This document shows positions 1-8,767 of a DNA stretch of 64,000 nt, in pieces; the first letter of the stretch is position 1, and each line of letters opens with the position of its first letter. The notes under the pieces are model-generated. The model saw only the letters and a program-made list of their open reading frames with translations, made no database searches and was not told the DNA's origin. Source of the stretch: Bin87 sp034423575 (GTDB taxonomy: Bacteria; Chloroflexota; Dehalococcoidia; Lucifugimonadales; UBA3495); assembly GCA_034423575.1 (NCBI GenBank), contig DAOUIF010000041.1, forward strand, positions 11,619-75,618, read 5' to 3'. The translations under genes were made by a program, and so were the position numbers.

Positions 1-585
1 ACCACCCGCTACGGCCTGAAGAAGATCTTTTTCGTCGACAACTGCTTCAATGTGCCCTTGGAACACGCCAAGGAGCTCTGCAACGCCCTGATGGAATCCG
101 AAGTCAAGGTTCGCTGGAACACCTGCCTCGCCCCCTACGCCTGCGACGCCGAGCTCATCGGCATGATGAAACAGGCCGGCTGCGGCCTCGTCATGATGGG
201 CGGCACCCGCGGCGGCGACCCCCACGAGGGCGACAACGATACGTCGCGCTACGCCTCCCTCAAGGAGACCACCGACCTCTGCGAAGCCGGCGAACTCCAC
301 TACACCATCAGCCAGCAGTTCGGCGAGCCGGGCGAGACCCGCGCATCCGTCGAGAACAAGTTGGAATTCCTGCGCGGCCTCAAACCGTCGCTGGCCAATC
401 TCCGCGTCGGCGTTAGCGTGATGCCCGGCACCGACGTCGCCGCCCGCTGCATCGAAGAGGGCATCATCAAGGACGAGAGCGAACTCATCGCCCCCACGTT
501 CTACATGGCCGAGGAAGTCCGTCCCTGGCTGGTCGACTACCTACGTGAGCTCGTCGACGCCAACCCCCGCTGGAACCTGATGTAG
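1..585 (+). CDS. B12-type radical SAM protein, C-terminal part
   Basis: The reading frame is open from base 1, so the gene begins outside the window; 194 residues and the stop are visible. The text IFFVDNCFN, then a strand/helix alternation with VRWNTCLAPY and a Gly-rich GLVMMGG segment, is the second half of the TIM-barrel found in cobalamin-binding radical SAM enzymes of the BchE/HpnJ type. The SAM cluster CxxxCxxC and any B12-binding domain would lie upstream, so neither can be checked. Such enzymes do radical methylations or cyclisations; the substrate cannot be told from this part. It is followed 51 bp later by the DUF1800 gene on the same strand. Family call fairly sure, function open. 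Confidence 0.75.
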   Translation, partial: TTRYGLKKIFFVDNCFNVPLEHAKELCNALMESEVKVRWNTCLAPYACDAELIGMMKQAGCGLVMMGGTRGGDPHEGDNDTSRYASLKETTDLCEAGELHYTISQQFGEPGETRASVENKLEFLRGLKPSLANLRVGVSVMPGTDVAARCIEEGIIKDESELIAPTFYMAEEVRPWLVDYLRELVDANPRWNLM

Positions 586-636
586 CAATCACCCGTTTGC
601 ATTCCGTCCTTCGGATCAGCGCAGAGGACTACGACG

Positions 637-2088
637 ATGACTTTGACCGGCAACCCGCAACTGGGCGCATCCCGCCTCGCATTGGCCGACGCCGACACCA
701 TCCGCGCCGCCCACCTTCTCCGCCGCGCCGGGTTCACACCCACCCGCGCCGAGATCGATCGCGCCGTGGAGCGCGGTTATGAGGCCACCGTCGATGAGTT
801 GCTGCATCCCGAGGAGCGACCAGACCTGGAGATCGAGGACCTCATCCGCCGCTACCACGTCGACCAGAACAGCCTGATGCTCCTGGAGAGCAGCCAGGGG
901 TACTGGATGTACCGCATCATCAACAGCCAACGCCCGCTGGAAGAAAAAATCGCTCTGTTCTGGCACGGCCTCTTCGCCACCGCCTACGGGAAGCTGAACC
1001 ACGCCAAGGCGGTGGTCAACCAGACCCACACCTTCCGCCGTCATGGGCTGGGCAAGTTTGCCGACATCCTGGTCGAGCTCTCCCGCGACCCGGCCATGAT
1101 CTTCTGGCTGGACAACAAGGACAACCACCGCGACGCGCCCAACGAAAACTACGGCCGGGAATTGCTCGAGCTGTTCTCCATGGGCATCGGCAACTACACC
1201 GAGGACGATGTCAAGGCCGCCGCACGCGCTTTCACCGGCTGGACCATCGACAACCCCGAGTACATGAGCATCCGCGCCAGCCGCGACTCCTTCTGGCCTT
1301 ATGGACGCATCGACTGGCAGTTCCGCTACCGGGAAGACGACCACGACGACACCGACAAGACCTTCCTTGGACACACCGGCCCCTCGGGCGGCCAGGAGGT
1401 CATCGATATCATCGTGAAGCAACCGGCCACCGCCCATTACATCGCCGGCAAGCTCTACAACTTCTTCGTGTCCGACCGGCCGGACGAGGAATCCATCGGC
1501 ATTCTGGCCGACGAGTTCACCCGCACCGAAGGCGACATCCGCGCCGTCATGCGCCGCATGTTCCTCTCGGATTTCTTCGCCGATGAGGCCGTTCGCCTGG
1601 CCCGCGTCAAAAGCCCGGCCGAGTTGGTGGGCGGCACCGCCCGGTTGGCCGGCAGCCACCGCAGCCCCGAGTGGACTATCAGCAACCTGGCCATGGACGT
1701 CAACTTCATGGGGCAGGAGATCCTGAACCCTCCCACCGTGGAGGGCTGGCACACCGGCATGGAGTGGATCGACACCGGCAACCTGGTTGAGCGCATCAAC
1801 GCCGCCGGCGCCGAGATGCGAGACACTGAGCGACCCGGCGTCCGCGCCATCATCGAACGAGTGCGCGCCGCCGGCGACCGGCTGGCGCCCCGTCAGCTCG
1901 CCGAAGCCTGCCTGGACGCGGTGGGCATGTTCGAGGTGTCCGACGGCACCATGGGCAGCCTGGTGGCGCTGGCCGCCCCCTGGGGCGAGGTTCGCTTCGA
2001 CCGCGCCGACAGCATCGCCTGCGCGGAGGAGCGGGTCGTTGAGATGCTCCAGCTCATCGTGGCGTCCCGGGAGTACCAACTGGCATGA
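637..2088 (+). CDS. DUF1800 family protein
   Basis: 483 residues. The N-terminal AAHLLRRAGFTPTRAEID and the central GRELLELFSMGIGNYTEDD followed by AARAFTGWTI are the two hallmark blocks of the DUF1800 family. The biochemical role of that family is unknown; members are often paired with DUF1501 proteins, which is not the case here. No signal peptide or membrane segment is evident. The stop overlaps the start of the NHL gene by four bases (ATGA at 2085), so the two are almost surely co-translated. The start at 637 has no strong ribosome-binding site. A 494-codon antisense frame across the gene is a GC-rich shadow. Confidence 0.85.
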   Translation: MTLTGNPQLGASRLALADADTIRAAHLLRRAGFTPTRAEIDRAVERGYEATVDELLHPEERPDLEIEDLIRRYHVDQNSLMLLESSQGYWMYRIINSQRPLEEKIALFWHGLFATAYGKLNHAKAVVNQTHTFRRHGLGKFADILVELSRDPAMIFWLDNKDNHRDAPNENYGRELLELFSMGIGNYTEDDVKAAARAFTGWTIDNPEYMSIRASRDSFWPYGRIDWQFRYREDDHDDTDKTFLGHTGPSGGQEVIDIIVKQPATAHYIAGKLYNFFVSDRPDEESIGILADEFTRTEGDIRAVMRRMFLSDFFADEAVRLARVKSPAELVGGTARLAGSHRSPEWTISNLAMDVNFMGQEILNPPTVEGWHTGMEWIDTGNLVERINAAGAEMRDTERPGVRAIIERVRAAGDRLAPRQLAEACLDAVGMFEVSDGTMGSLVALAAPWGEVRFDRADSIACAEERVVEMLQLIVASREYQLA

Positions 2089-3110
2089 CCACCACCGCAA
2101 CCGCCACCTTCACCTACAGCCACACCGTCGGCTTCCTCGCCTACCGGGGCCGCGGCTTCATCCACCCCGTTGACCTGACCCTGGGGGACGGCGGCGTCAT
2201 GTATGTGCTCAACCGCGGCGGGGCGGAGTCCGTGACCCGCCTGGACCTCAAGCGGGTCTGCGTCTGCACGGCAGACGAAGGGTACATCGGGGAATGGGGA
2301 ACCGGTGGCACCGAAGACGGTCAGTTCTGGTGGCCATCGGCCATCGCACGCACGGATGACGGCCGCCTCTACGTTGCAGACGAGGCCCTCCAGCGCGTCA
2401 TCGTGTTCAGTCCTGACGGTGAGTTCATCCGCCATTGGGGTGAAGTCGGCGACGCTCCAGGCCAGATCAATCGCCCCGCCGACATCGCCGTCGCTCCCGA
2501 CGGCTCCCTGCTGATCAGCGACGGCATGAACCACCGCATCCAGCGCTTTACCGTGGACGGCGAGTACCTGGGAGGCTGGGGCAGCTACGGCGCCCAGGCC
2601 GGCCAGTTCAACACTCCCTGGCGGCTGGCCTGTGACGCCGACGGCAATGTATTCGTCGCCGACTGGCGCAACGACCGCGTGCAGGCGTTCACGCCGGAGG
2701 GTCGTTTCGTGGGCCAGTGGGGCACGTCAGGGGATGGGAAAGGCCAGTTGAACCGCCCCTCTTCCGTGGCCGTGGACGACGAGGGCTACATCTACGTGAC
2801 CGACTGGGGCAACGAGCGGGTGCAGATCTTCGCGCCAAACGGCGAGGTGGCCGCCATCCTGCGCGGCGACGCCACCACCTCATCCTGGGCCGAGGACTAC
2901 CTGGCCGCCAACCCCGACGAACAGCGGGCCAGGCGAGAAGCCGATCTGGCCCCGGTTGTCAACCCGTGGCGGGACCATCACCGCGAGACGTCAGCCGGCG
3001 TCGAGGCTTTATTCTGGGGACCCACGGCGATCAGCCTGGACGACGAGGGCCGCATCTACGTCGTGGACTCCTGCCGACACCGCGTCCAAATCTACCGCAA
3101 GAACCCGTAG
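2085..3110 (+). CDS. NHL-repeat beta-propeller protein
   Basis: 341 residues made of about six NHL-type repeats. Each carries a W-G-x-x-G-xx-xGQF turn, then a P-x-x-(I/V)-A block, then the strands LYVAD, LISDG, VFVAD, IYVTD and finally IYVVD. The set folds as a six-bladed propeller used as a binding or scaffold surface. No signal peptide is visible, so it may be cytoplasmic, or may partner the DUF1800 protein translated from the same message through the ATGA overlap. The last repeat is separated from the others by a charged insert (about residues 265-305). Enzymatic activity cannot be inferred. Family sure, role unknown. Confidence 0.85.
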   Translation: MTTTATATFTYSHTVGFLAYRGRGFIHPVDLTLGDGGVMYVLNRGGAESVTRLDLKRVCVCTADEGYIGEWGTGGTEDGQFWWPSAIARTDDGRLYVADEALQRVIVFSPDGEFIRHWGEVGDAPGQINRPADIAVAPDGSLLISDGMNHRIQRFTVDGEYLGGWGSYGAQAGQFNTPWRLACDADGNVFVADWRNDRVQAFTPEGRFVGQWGTSGDGKGQLNRPSSVAVDDEGYIYVTDWGNERVQIFAPNGEVAAILRGDATTSSWAEDYLAANPDEQRARREADLAPVVNPWRDHHRETSAGVEALFWGPTAISLDDEGRIYVVDSCRHRVQIYRKNP

Positions 3111-3117
3111 ATCCTGA

Positions 3118-3258
3118 CGTGCACCCGCTTTCGCAAATCGTCAGAATCAGGATTTTCAAGATTGAGGGATTATCAGGATTGGAGCCGTCCGACGGAAGAG
3201 AACACCCAATCCTGTCCAATCACAAAATCCGGTAAATCCTGATTCTGACTTTTCCCCG
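3118..3258. repeat. Dispersed palindromic repeat, copy 1 (110-bp class)
   Basis: The core at 3140-3249 opens with GTCAGAATCAGGAT and closes with its inverse ATCCTGATTCTGAC, with nested GGATT/AATCC motifs between. It is inverted relative to the copies at 16975 and 21077 (its first half matches their reverse complement). It fills the space between two converging genes and ends 12 bp from the stop of the gene on the minus strand. Confidence 0.9.
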
Positions 3259-3261
3259 ACC

Positions 3262-3828
3262 CTAACCGGCTACCCGCTGCAGCAGCGGCTCCGTCCGGTT
3301 GGGCGGCAGGTCCGTCTCAAAGGTGTTGATGACCAACGCCAGCATGGTGTAGTTCCCCAGCACCAGCGTCAGCTCGATGGTTCCCTGCTGCCCGAAGATT
3401 TCCAGCGCGCTCTGGTAGCCGCCCCGGCTCACCTGGTGGTTGCGCAGGATCTCCCGCCCCAGGTTGATCACCGCCGACTCGTCGGGCGCCAGTGACGGCA
3501 GCGCCGTCTTGTCGCGGATGGCGTCCACCACGGCGGCGGGGACTCCGGCATCGCGCGCCGAGGCCGCGTGGGCGTTCCAGATGTGCTGGCAGTCCATCTC
3601 GCGGGCGGCAACCAGCATGGCCAGCTCGGCCGCTTTTAGGGGCAGGCTGGAGTGGTTGCGCAGGTACTGGTTCAGGCCGGTGGCGTGCTTGCTGGCCTCC
3701 GGCACGTGGGTCATCACCGAGCCGGGGCCGTAGGGCGGAACCGCCGTCCCGTTCTGGGTGATCTCGTCGAAGGTGGCCTCCTGGCCGGCGGGGGTGGTCT
3801 CACGGGATGCCAGGGGTAGTCGGGCCAT
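3262..3828 (-). CDS. Carboxymuconolactone decarboxylase / AhpD-like protein
   Basis: 188 residues. The segment AREMDCQHIWNAHAASARDAG matches the CMD/AhpD helix that carries the active-site Cys and His; here the pair reads C-x-H rather than C-x-x-C, as in the muconolactone decarboxylase branch rather than the peroxidase branch. The rest is helical (LKAAELAMLVAA, LELTLVLGNYTMLALVINTF), typical of this all-alpha fold. Members detoxify peroxides or open lactone rings; nothing nearby fixes the substrate. It lies 65 bp downstream of the RraA-like gene on the same strand, so the two may share a transcript. Its 3' end abuts a palindromic repeat. Confidence 0.85.
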   Translation of the reverse strand: MARLPLASRETTPAGQEATFDEITQNGTAVPPYGPGSVMTHVPEASKHATGLNQYLRNHSSLPLKAAELAMLVAAREMDCQHIWNAHAASARDAGVPAAVVDAIRDKTALPSLAPDESAVINLGREILRNHQVSRGGYQSALEIFGQQGTIELTLVLGNYTMLALVINTFETDLPPNRTEPLLQRVAG

Positions 3829-3893
3829 GGTGACGTCTCCTTGTGCGGGTTGTCTGGGTTGGGTTCTCCCCGTCGCGACGCAAACAGGTTGCG

Positions 3894-4628
3894 CTAGCGA
3901 TAGGGCTTTTTGCCGGTTTTCTCTTCAAACAGTTTCCAGGTGTTGTCGTTGAACGGGTAGTACTTGCCGGGCGAGCATTGCTCGATTTCCAGCTGCGCCT
4001 TGATGACCGCCTCGACCTCCTCGCGCTGGTGGGCGATCTGGATCACCTCGTCGGCCGCTGCCGCGGGAACCACCACCACGCCGTCGTCGTCCCCCACGAT
4101 GGCATCGCCCGGCCGGACCAGGACGCCGCCGCACTGGATGCAGTCGTTCACCTGCCACGGCCAGAACTCCGCCGGTCCCTGCTTGGCGGTGGCGTTCGCC
4201 GAGTACACCGGGAACCCGTACTCCTTGAGCGTGTTGGTGTCTCGCACCGCGCCGTCGGTGACCAGCCCGCCGACCCCGCGTTGGTACAGCCGGTAGAACT
4301 TGATATCCCCGCCGATGCTGCTGTACGGCCAGCGCATGGCGTCGATCACCAGCACCTCGCCCGGCCCGCACAGCTCAAAGGCCACGTATTCGGCCGAGTC
4401 GGCCCCCTTGGGTTTGTCCGCTGCCAGGTCGGGCCGGTGCGGCACGAACCGCAGCGTCACCGCGCGGCCGGCCATGTGCTGGCCCGGCTGCAGCGGCTTG
4501 GCCCCTTCAATCATGCTCATGGGCCATCCCATCACCCACAGGCCGTCGATCAGGGTTTGGGTCGGAATGGCCTTCAGCGTGGCCAGGGTGTCGTCGGTAA
4601 CGGTGGTCGGGGCGGAGGCAGTGGTCAT
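3894..4628 (-). CDS. RraA-family protein / HMG aldolase-like
   Basis: 244 residues. The signature GGLVTDGAVRDTNTL and the later GDAIVGDDDGVVVVP are the metal- and substrate-binding loops of the RraA/4-hydroxy-4-methyl-2-oxoglutarate aldolase family (once annotated as dimethylmenaquinone methyltransferase). The acidic helix after it (EVEAVIKAQLEIE) is also usual. True RraA, the RNase E inhibitor, is about 160 residues; this longer form is the catabolic type found beside hydrolases and CMD proteins, as here. The aldolase reaction yields pyruvate. Family sure; substrate not determined. Confidence 0.85.
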   Translation of the reverse strand: MTTASAPTTVTDDTLATLKAIPTQTLIDGLWVMGWPMSMIEGAKPLQPGQHMAGRAVTLRFVPHRPDLAADKPKGADSAEYVAFELCGPGEVLVIDAMRWPYSSIGGDIKFYRLYQRGVGGLVTDGAVRDTNTLKEYGFPVYSANATAKQGPAEFWPWQVNDCIQCGGVLVRPGDAIVGDDDGVVVVPAAAADEVIQIAHQREEVEAVIKAQLEIEQCSPGKYYPFNDNTWKLFEEKTGKKPYR

Positions 4629-4680
4629 TGCGATGGTGTCCTGGGAAGAAAATCGCGCTCGAAAAGCGGCTGCATTGTAG

Positions 4681-4713
4681 CAGAAATGAAAGCGGCTCCC
4701 CGTGGGAAGCCGC
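4681..4713 (-). terminator. Rho-independent terminator after the betaine-binding protein gene
   Basis: On the minus strand GCGGCT and AGCCGC (4692-4713) form a stem extended by three G:C pairs around a short loop, followed by TTTCATTTCT. It lies about 35 bp past the stop of the binding-protein gene, which ends at 4748. Confidence 0.7.
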
Positions 4714-4747
4714 CTTCTAGGACGCGTGAGTGATATGTTTGGGCGGT

Positions 4748-5989
4748 TTATTCTTCAGGCCAACCCTCGGCTTCTTTACCTGCGTCCAGAGCAGCTTGGA
4801 CACCTTCGGCGGCTTCATCGGTCACCCATTCGGTCCAGATATCCGATTCGGTGTTCAGCCACTCGATTGCTGCCTCTTTAGGCAACGATCCTTCGTTGGA
4901 GTCCAGCCACTGGAAAATACCCTTGTAAATGCCGATGGTGAATTCCCAATTCTGCAGGAAACCGATCACGTCGCCGGCTCTCGGTAGCAGACTGTTGTGA
5001 ACCGCCACGAGGACCAGAGAGTTATCGAAAGCGCACGCCTTGCCTGATTCCCAACATTCCTTGGTGTAAGGTGCTTCTTCCAGGAGGACCAAGTCAAGCT
5101 TTAGGGCAGGGTCGCCCGTGCCCCACATGTAACCGAGCCATGGTTCCTCACGCTCATAAGCGCCATAGATTTCGGCGAACATGGCGTCCTGAGAACCGGG
5201 CTTGACTACATGGAGAGAGTCGGTCAAACCGTAGGTTTCGATCTGTTCATCGTTCACCAGTTCGCAGGACCAACCGGGAACGCAGGCAACCAGTCTTGCC
5301 TTCCCGCGGCTGTCCGGCGTTGAGAATAGCTCCTGGTACTCCGCCTTCATCAAATCCTGGGGAGTTTTCAGCCCCGGGTTGGCGTCCGCTACGTATTTCG
5401 GAATCACGAATGTGCTTTGCCAATCGCCGACCAGGCTCTTGCCAACCGAGACCACCTCACCCAATTCGACCGCTTCTTCCCAACCGATAGACTGGTTGGG
5501 GAGCCAGATCTCCATGGTCACATGGGTATCTCCCTGCTTCAAACCTTGGAACAACGGCAGGGTGCCTCCGGGGATAACCTCCGTGGGATAGCCGTACCCA
5601 TGCTCCACGATGTACTGCGCGATGCGGTTTTGCACCTGCGCGCTGGTCCAGTTTAGGTCGCTGAAGACGATGGTGTCTTTCGGTCCTTCAGGAGCCATCA
5701 CCTCGACGACGCGGGTGACTTCCACCTGCTCCGTGACTACCTTCTCGACCTCAACCTCGACTTCCTTTTCGACGATCTTTTCAACTTCGACCGGCTTCTC
5801 AACGACCTTTTCGACTTCCTTGACGACTTCGACTGGCTTTTCGACGACCTTTTCCACCTCAATCTGTTCGGTCACGACCCGCGTAACCTCGATCGTTTGT
5901 GGTTCGGCCGGCGAACATGCCACCACGGCGATGGCAGTGACCAAAGCCATCACCATGGTGAGAGCAATAAGCCTGTATTTGCTGAACAA
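4748..5989 (-). CDS. Glycine betaine/choline ABC transporter substrate-binding lipoprotein (OpuAC-like)
   Basis: 413 residues from a TTG start at 5989, chosen because GGAGG lies 8 bases upstream; the upstream GTG at 6019 has no such site. A short basic start, a hydrophobic helix and the lipobox AIAVVAC make it a lipoprotein. Residues about 30-95 are an unusual stalk of Val, Glu and Lys (repeated VEKVVEKPVEV units) ending in VTRVVEV. The OpuAC fold follows: DTIVFSDLNWTSAQVQNRIA, WLPNQSIGWEEAV, and a C-terminal LQNWEFTIGIYKGIFQWLD. It should bind quaternary ammonium osmolytes for the permease and ATPase encoded just upstream, but it has its own promoter (6057-6085). The exact ligand is inferred. 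Confidence 0.9.
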   Translation of the reverse strand: MFSKYRLIALTMVMALVTAIAVVACSPAEPQTIEVTRVVTEQIEVEKVVEKPVEVVKEVEKVVEKPVEVEKIVEKEVEVEVEKVVTEQVEVTRVVEVMAPEGPKDTIVFSDLNWTSAQVQNRIAQYIVEHGYGYPTEVIPGGTLPLFQGLKQGDTHVTMEIWLPNQSIGWEEAVELGEVVSVGKSLVGDWQSTFVIPKYVADANPGLKTPQDLMKAEYQELFSTPDSRGKARLVACVPGWSCELVNDEQIETYGLTDSLHVVKPGSQDAMFAEIYGAYEREEPWLGYMWGTGDPALKLDLVLLEEAPYTKECWESGKACAFDNSLVLVAVHNSLLPRAGDVIGFLQNWEFTIGIYKGIFQWLDSNEGSLPKEAAIEWLNTESDIWTEWVTDEAAEGVQAALDAGKEAEGWPEE

Positions 5990-6056
5990 AATGTTTCCCT
6001 CCAAAAGTCGGGGTGACACGATTCAAAAATTCCCGCGCGGCGATTAGGTGCTGCCA

Positions 6057-6085
6057 ATTATCACAGTGCATATTATCGTTGTCAA
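6057..6085 (-). promoter_or_regulatory. Sigma-70 promoter for the betaine-binding protein gene
   Basis: On the minus strand TTGACA (6080-6085), a 17-bp spacer and GATAAT (6057-6062) with TG one base upstream (extended -10). This is close to consensus, and transcription would start near 6050, about 60 bases before the TTG start. It lets the binding protein be made in excess of the permease. Confidence 0.75.
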
Positions 6086-6098
6086 TCTAACGATTGAC
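6081..6098. promoter_or_regulatory. Palindromic operator candidate
   Basis: GTCAATC, four bases, GATTGAC: a perfect 7-4-7 inverted repeat that begins in the -35 element of the binding-protein promoter. A dimeric repressor or activator at this position would control that promoter. No regulator gene is adjacent, so the factor is unknown. Confidence 0.5.
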
Positions 6099-6202
6099 GT
6101 CGCGACAACATTACATAACTACGTTTTTCGAAATCTTATTCCGATAAGCCGCCAGCGAGCAGGGCGGAGTGAGTTTCAATTGACTTGCGACAATGAACCC
6201 CG

Positions 6203-7279
6203 CTACCGCTCTGCGCTCAAGGCTTCTTGCCTGCCGCGGGCGACCGATTGCGTGATCCGGTCAATTACGATAGCAATCAGCACGATGGACATTCCGGCGA
6301 TCACGCTATTGCCCGGGTCTTGCCGCTGCAATGCGCGGAACACGTCCTCGCCCAACCCGCTCGCTCCTACGAGTGAAGCGATAACGACCATCGACAGCGC
6401 CAGCATAGTGGTTTGATTGATGCCGGCCATGATCGTAGGCAGCGCCATGGGCATTTGCACCTTGAGCAACAATTGCAACGGGGAGGCGCCGAAAGAACGA
6501 GCCGCCTCAACTGTTTCGACAGCTACTTGTCGGATACCCAAATTGGTCAGTCTGATCGCTGGTGGGACCGCGTATATGACAGTAGCAATGACTGCTGGCG
6601 TGTATCCCAAGCCAAAAAACAGGATTCCTGGCACCAAATACACGTAACTGGGCATCGTTTGCATGCCATCCAAAATCGGCCGCAAGATGCTGTCGGCTCG
6701 GTTAGATCTCGCTCCAATTATCCCCAAAGGTAAAGCGATGAGAATCGACAACGCCACCGAAAACAGGATAATAGCGATTGTCTCTACGGCGCTATCCCAA
6801 CGGTTCATGAGGCCAATGAAAAACAGGCTAATGATGGAGACAACGGCGAGCCGAAACCCCGCCACTGCCCACGCAGTCCCCGCGATTGCCAAGAAAGCCG
6901 CCGGCCAGGGTATCCATTTGAGCCCATCCTCGAGCCCGACCATGGTGTAGGTGATGAAGAGGTCAATGAAGTCGAACATTCCTCCCCAATTTCTTACCAT
7001 CCAGGTGGTTCCGGCTTTAACCTTTGCAGAGATGACTCGACCGATCTCAACCGCTTTGTAAGTACCATCATCCTGCTGTTGGCTTATCTTGCTCGGGAAA
7101 TCCATGCCCGGTCCGCCAATCAACAAGCTGGCAATCAACGCAACCAAGACAACGACGACACCTGCCGCCCACCAATAGGATTTGGGGACGGCGCGCAGGT
7201 TAGAAAAACGGGGTTCAGTTTGCAGGAGTTGAGCATCGTCAGAAGCGGATTGCTCTTCGCTGCCGGTGACTGCAACCAT
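6203..7279 (-). CDS. Glycine betaine ABC transporter permease (OpuAB/ProW-like)
   Basis: 358 residues. The first 80 residues hold a cytoplasmic start and one membrane helix (WWAAGVVVVLVALIASLLI), then a soluble loop. The permease core begins near residue 120 with six hydrophobic helices. The EAA-type loop reads AVETVEAARSFGASPLQLLLKVQMP, the contact with the ATPase. Helices before and after carry the usual ProW text (QTMPSYVYLVPGILFFGLG). The gene lies 72 bp downstream of the ATPase gene and about 210 bp upstream of the binding-protein gene on the same strand. It forms the channel for compatible-solute import. Confidence 0.9.
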   Translation of the reverse strand: MVAVTGSEEQSASDDAQLLQTEPRFSNLRAVPKSYWWAAGVVVVLVALIASLLIGGPGMDFPSKISQQQDDGTYKAVEIGRVISAKVKAGTTWMVRNWGGMFDFIDLFITYTMVGLEDGLKWIPWPAAFLAIAGTAWAVAGFRLAVVSIISLFFIGLMNRWDSAVETIAIILFSVALSILIALPLGIIGARSNRADSILRPILDGMQTMPSYVYLVPGILFFGLGYTPAVIATVIYAVPPAIRLTNLGIRQVAVETVEAARSFGASPLQLLLKVQMPMALPTIMAGINQTTMLALSMVVIASLVGASGLGEDVFRALQRQDPGNSVIAGMSIVLIAIVIDRITQSVARGRQEALSAER

Positions 7280-7350
7280 GATGGTCTCCGTTGCGGACCG
7301 GGCTCAGGGCCAACCGGGCCGCAAAAAGGTGATCTGGGATTCCGGCGAGG

Positions 7351-8670
7351 TCAGGACGACTCCACAATTTCCGCCGCCAGCGCCGCGTTCTCCGCGGCGT
7401 TAGCTGCGTAGTCCTGATCCGCGGTGGACGTTTCCGCCAACGCCTCGGCCAGCGCGCTGCGATGCACTTCGCCGACCAGCACGTTCTTTTCGTCGGTAAC
7501 CGGAATCGGGAAATCGCTGCCCATGGCGACCGGAATCAATTCATCGAACGAGGTGCTCGGAGCTACTGGCTGGTATTCGCGATCCACGTAGTCCCAAGCC
7601 TCGTCAAAACGCTTGACCCCGGCGCGCAGCGCACGCTCGGCATTGGTGATGGACAACATTCCGATGTAGTGCTGCCCGCGGTCGACCACCCAGGCCGCAT
7701 CGCCGTCACTGTCGCCGATCGTGTGCAGGGCCGCCCGTGGACCCTGGTGACCCATCACAGTGGCCTTGGGCGTCACCATAACCTTATTGGCATTCAGGAT
7801 CGCCTCCAGGCGCACGTCCTGCGTGAAGTCGCCCACGTATTCGTCCTCGGGCCGCAGCACGATGTCCTCCGGCGATCCGATCTGCGCCACCTTGCCGTCG
7901 TGCATGATGGCAATTCGGTCGCCCAGTTTGAGGGCTTCGTTGAGGTCGTGGGTGATGAACACGATGGTCTTGTGCAGTTCGGTTTGCAGGCGCAGCAACT
8001 CGTCCTGCATCTGCCGGCGGATCAGCGGATCCAGACCGCTGAAAGGCTCGTCCATCAGCAGGATGTCGGTGTCCACCGCCAGCGCCCGGGCCAACCCAAC
8101 CCGTTGCTGCATGCCGCCCGATAGCTGCCGCGGATACGATGCTTCCCATCCGCCCAGGCCGACCAGTTCCAGGACCTCGCGGGTGCGGGCTTCCCGTTCC
8201 GGCTTTTTGACCCCCTGCACTTCAAGGCCCCATCCGGCGTTGTCCAGCACATTGCGGTGCGGCATCAGCCCGTAGTGCTGGAACACCATGGCGATCTTGC
8301 TGCGGCGGAATTCGATCAGTTCCTTGTCGGACATTCGCGTGATGTCCTCGCCCGCAATCACTATTTCGCCTGCGGTGGGTTCGATGAGCCGGATCAGGCA
8401 ACGCACCATGGTCGACTTGCCGCTGCCCGACAGCCCCATGATCACAAACGTTTCGCCCCGGTTCACCTGGAACGAAACGTCCTGGAGGCCGATAACGTTG
8501 CCAAGCTCGCTCTGGAAAAAGGATTTGTCCTGGCCCGAGTATTCCGGTTCCAGGACCCTCTCCGGGTTCCTCCCAAACACTTTCCAGACCGAGTTCACCC
8601 GGATGTACGGCTGGCCATCGTCGCTCGGGGCGTTCGTGGCTTCGCTCGATATGTCGTTCGTGGCCACCAT
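7351..8670 (-). CDS. Glycine betaine ABC transporter ATPase with CBS tail (OpuAA/ProV-like)
   Basis: 439 residues from the ATG at 8670; an open frame continues upstream but starts the family alignment badly. Walker A GLSGSGKST at residues 79-87, signature LSGGMQQR, Walker B ILLMDEPFSGLDP and the switch histidine in VFITHD are all intact. The last 130 residues carry two degenerate CBS-type units (GDAAWVVDRGQHYIGMLSI; FPIPVTDEKNVLVGEVH), which in OpuA sense ionic strength or c-di-AMP and gate transport. The N-terminal 40 residues (VWKVFG) match ProV. It powers the permease encoded next on the same strand. Confidence 0.9.
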   Translation of the reverse strand: MVATNDISSEATNAPSDDGQPYIRVNSVWKVFGRNPERVLEPEYSGQDKSFFQSELGNVIGLQDVSFQVNRGETFVIMGLSGSGKSTMVRCLIRLIEPTAGEIVIAGEDITRMSDKELIEFRRSKIAMVFQHYGLMPHRNVLDNAGWGLEVQGVKKPEREARTREVLELVGLGGWEASYPRQLSGGMQQRVGLARALAVDTDILLMDEPFSGLDPLIRRQMQDELLRLQTELHKTIVFITHDLNEALKLGDRIAIMHDGKVAQIGSPEDIVLRPEDEYVGDFTQDVRLEAILNANKVMVTPKATVMGHQGPRAALHTIGDSDGDAAWVVDRGQHYIGMLSITNAERALRAGVKRFDEAWDYVDREYQPVAPSTSFDELIPVAMGSDFPIPVTDEKNVLVGEVHRSALAEALAETSTADQDYAANAAENAALAAEIVESS

Positions 8671-8767
8671 GAGATGCAGAGTCCCCCGCCTGTGTCGAGA
8701 TGTTCGGGTTGCACACCGGGCCTGTGGGGTCACCGTAGGCCCGACACTATTGTTTGTCAACCCTTGC

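Noticed and set aside
616..2100. 494-codon open frame antisense to the DUF1800 gene
   Set aside because: Composition and phase are those of a GC-rich shadow; the plus-strand protein has clear family motifs, the antisense one none.
3118..3258. Short open frames in the palindromic repeats
   Set aside because: They encode Ile/Leu-rich strings that recur in every copy in any frame; they reflect the repeated GGATT/AATCC motif, not genes.
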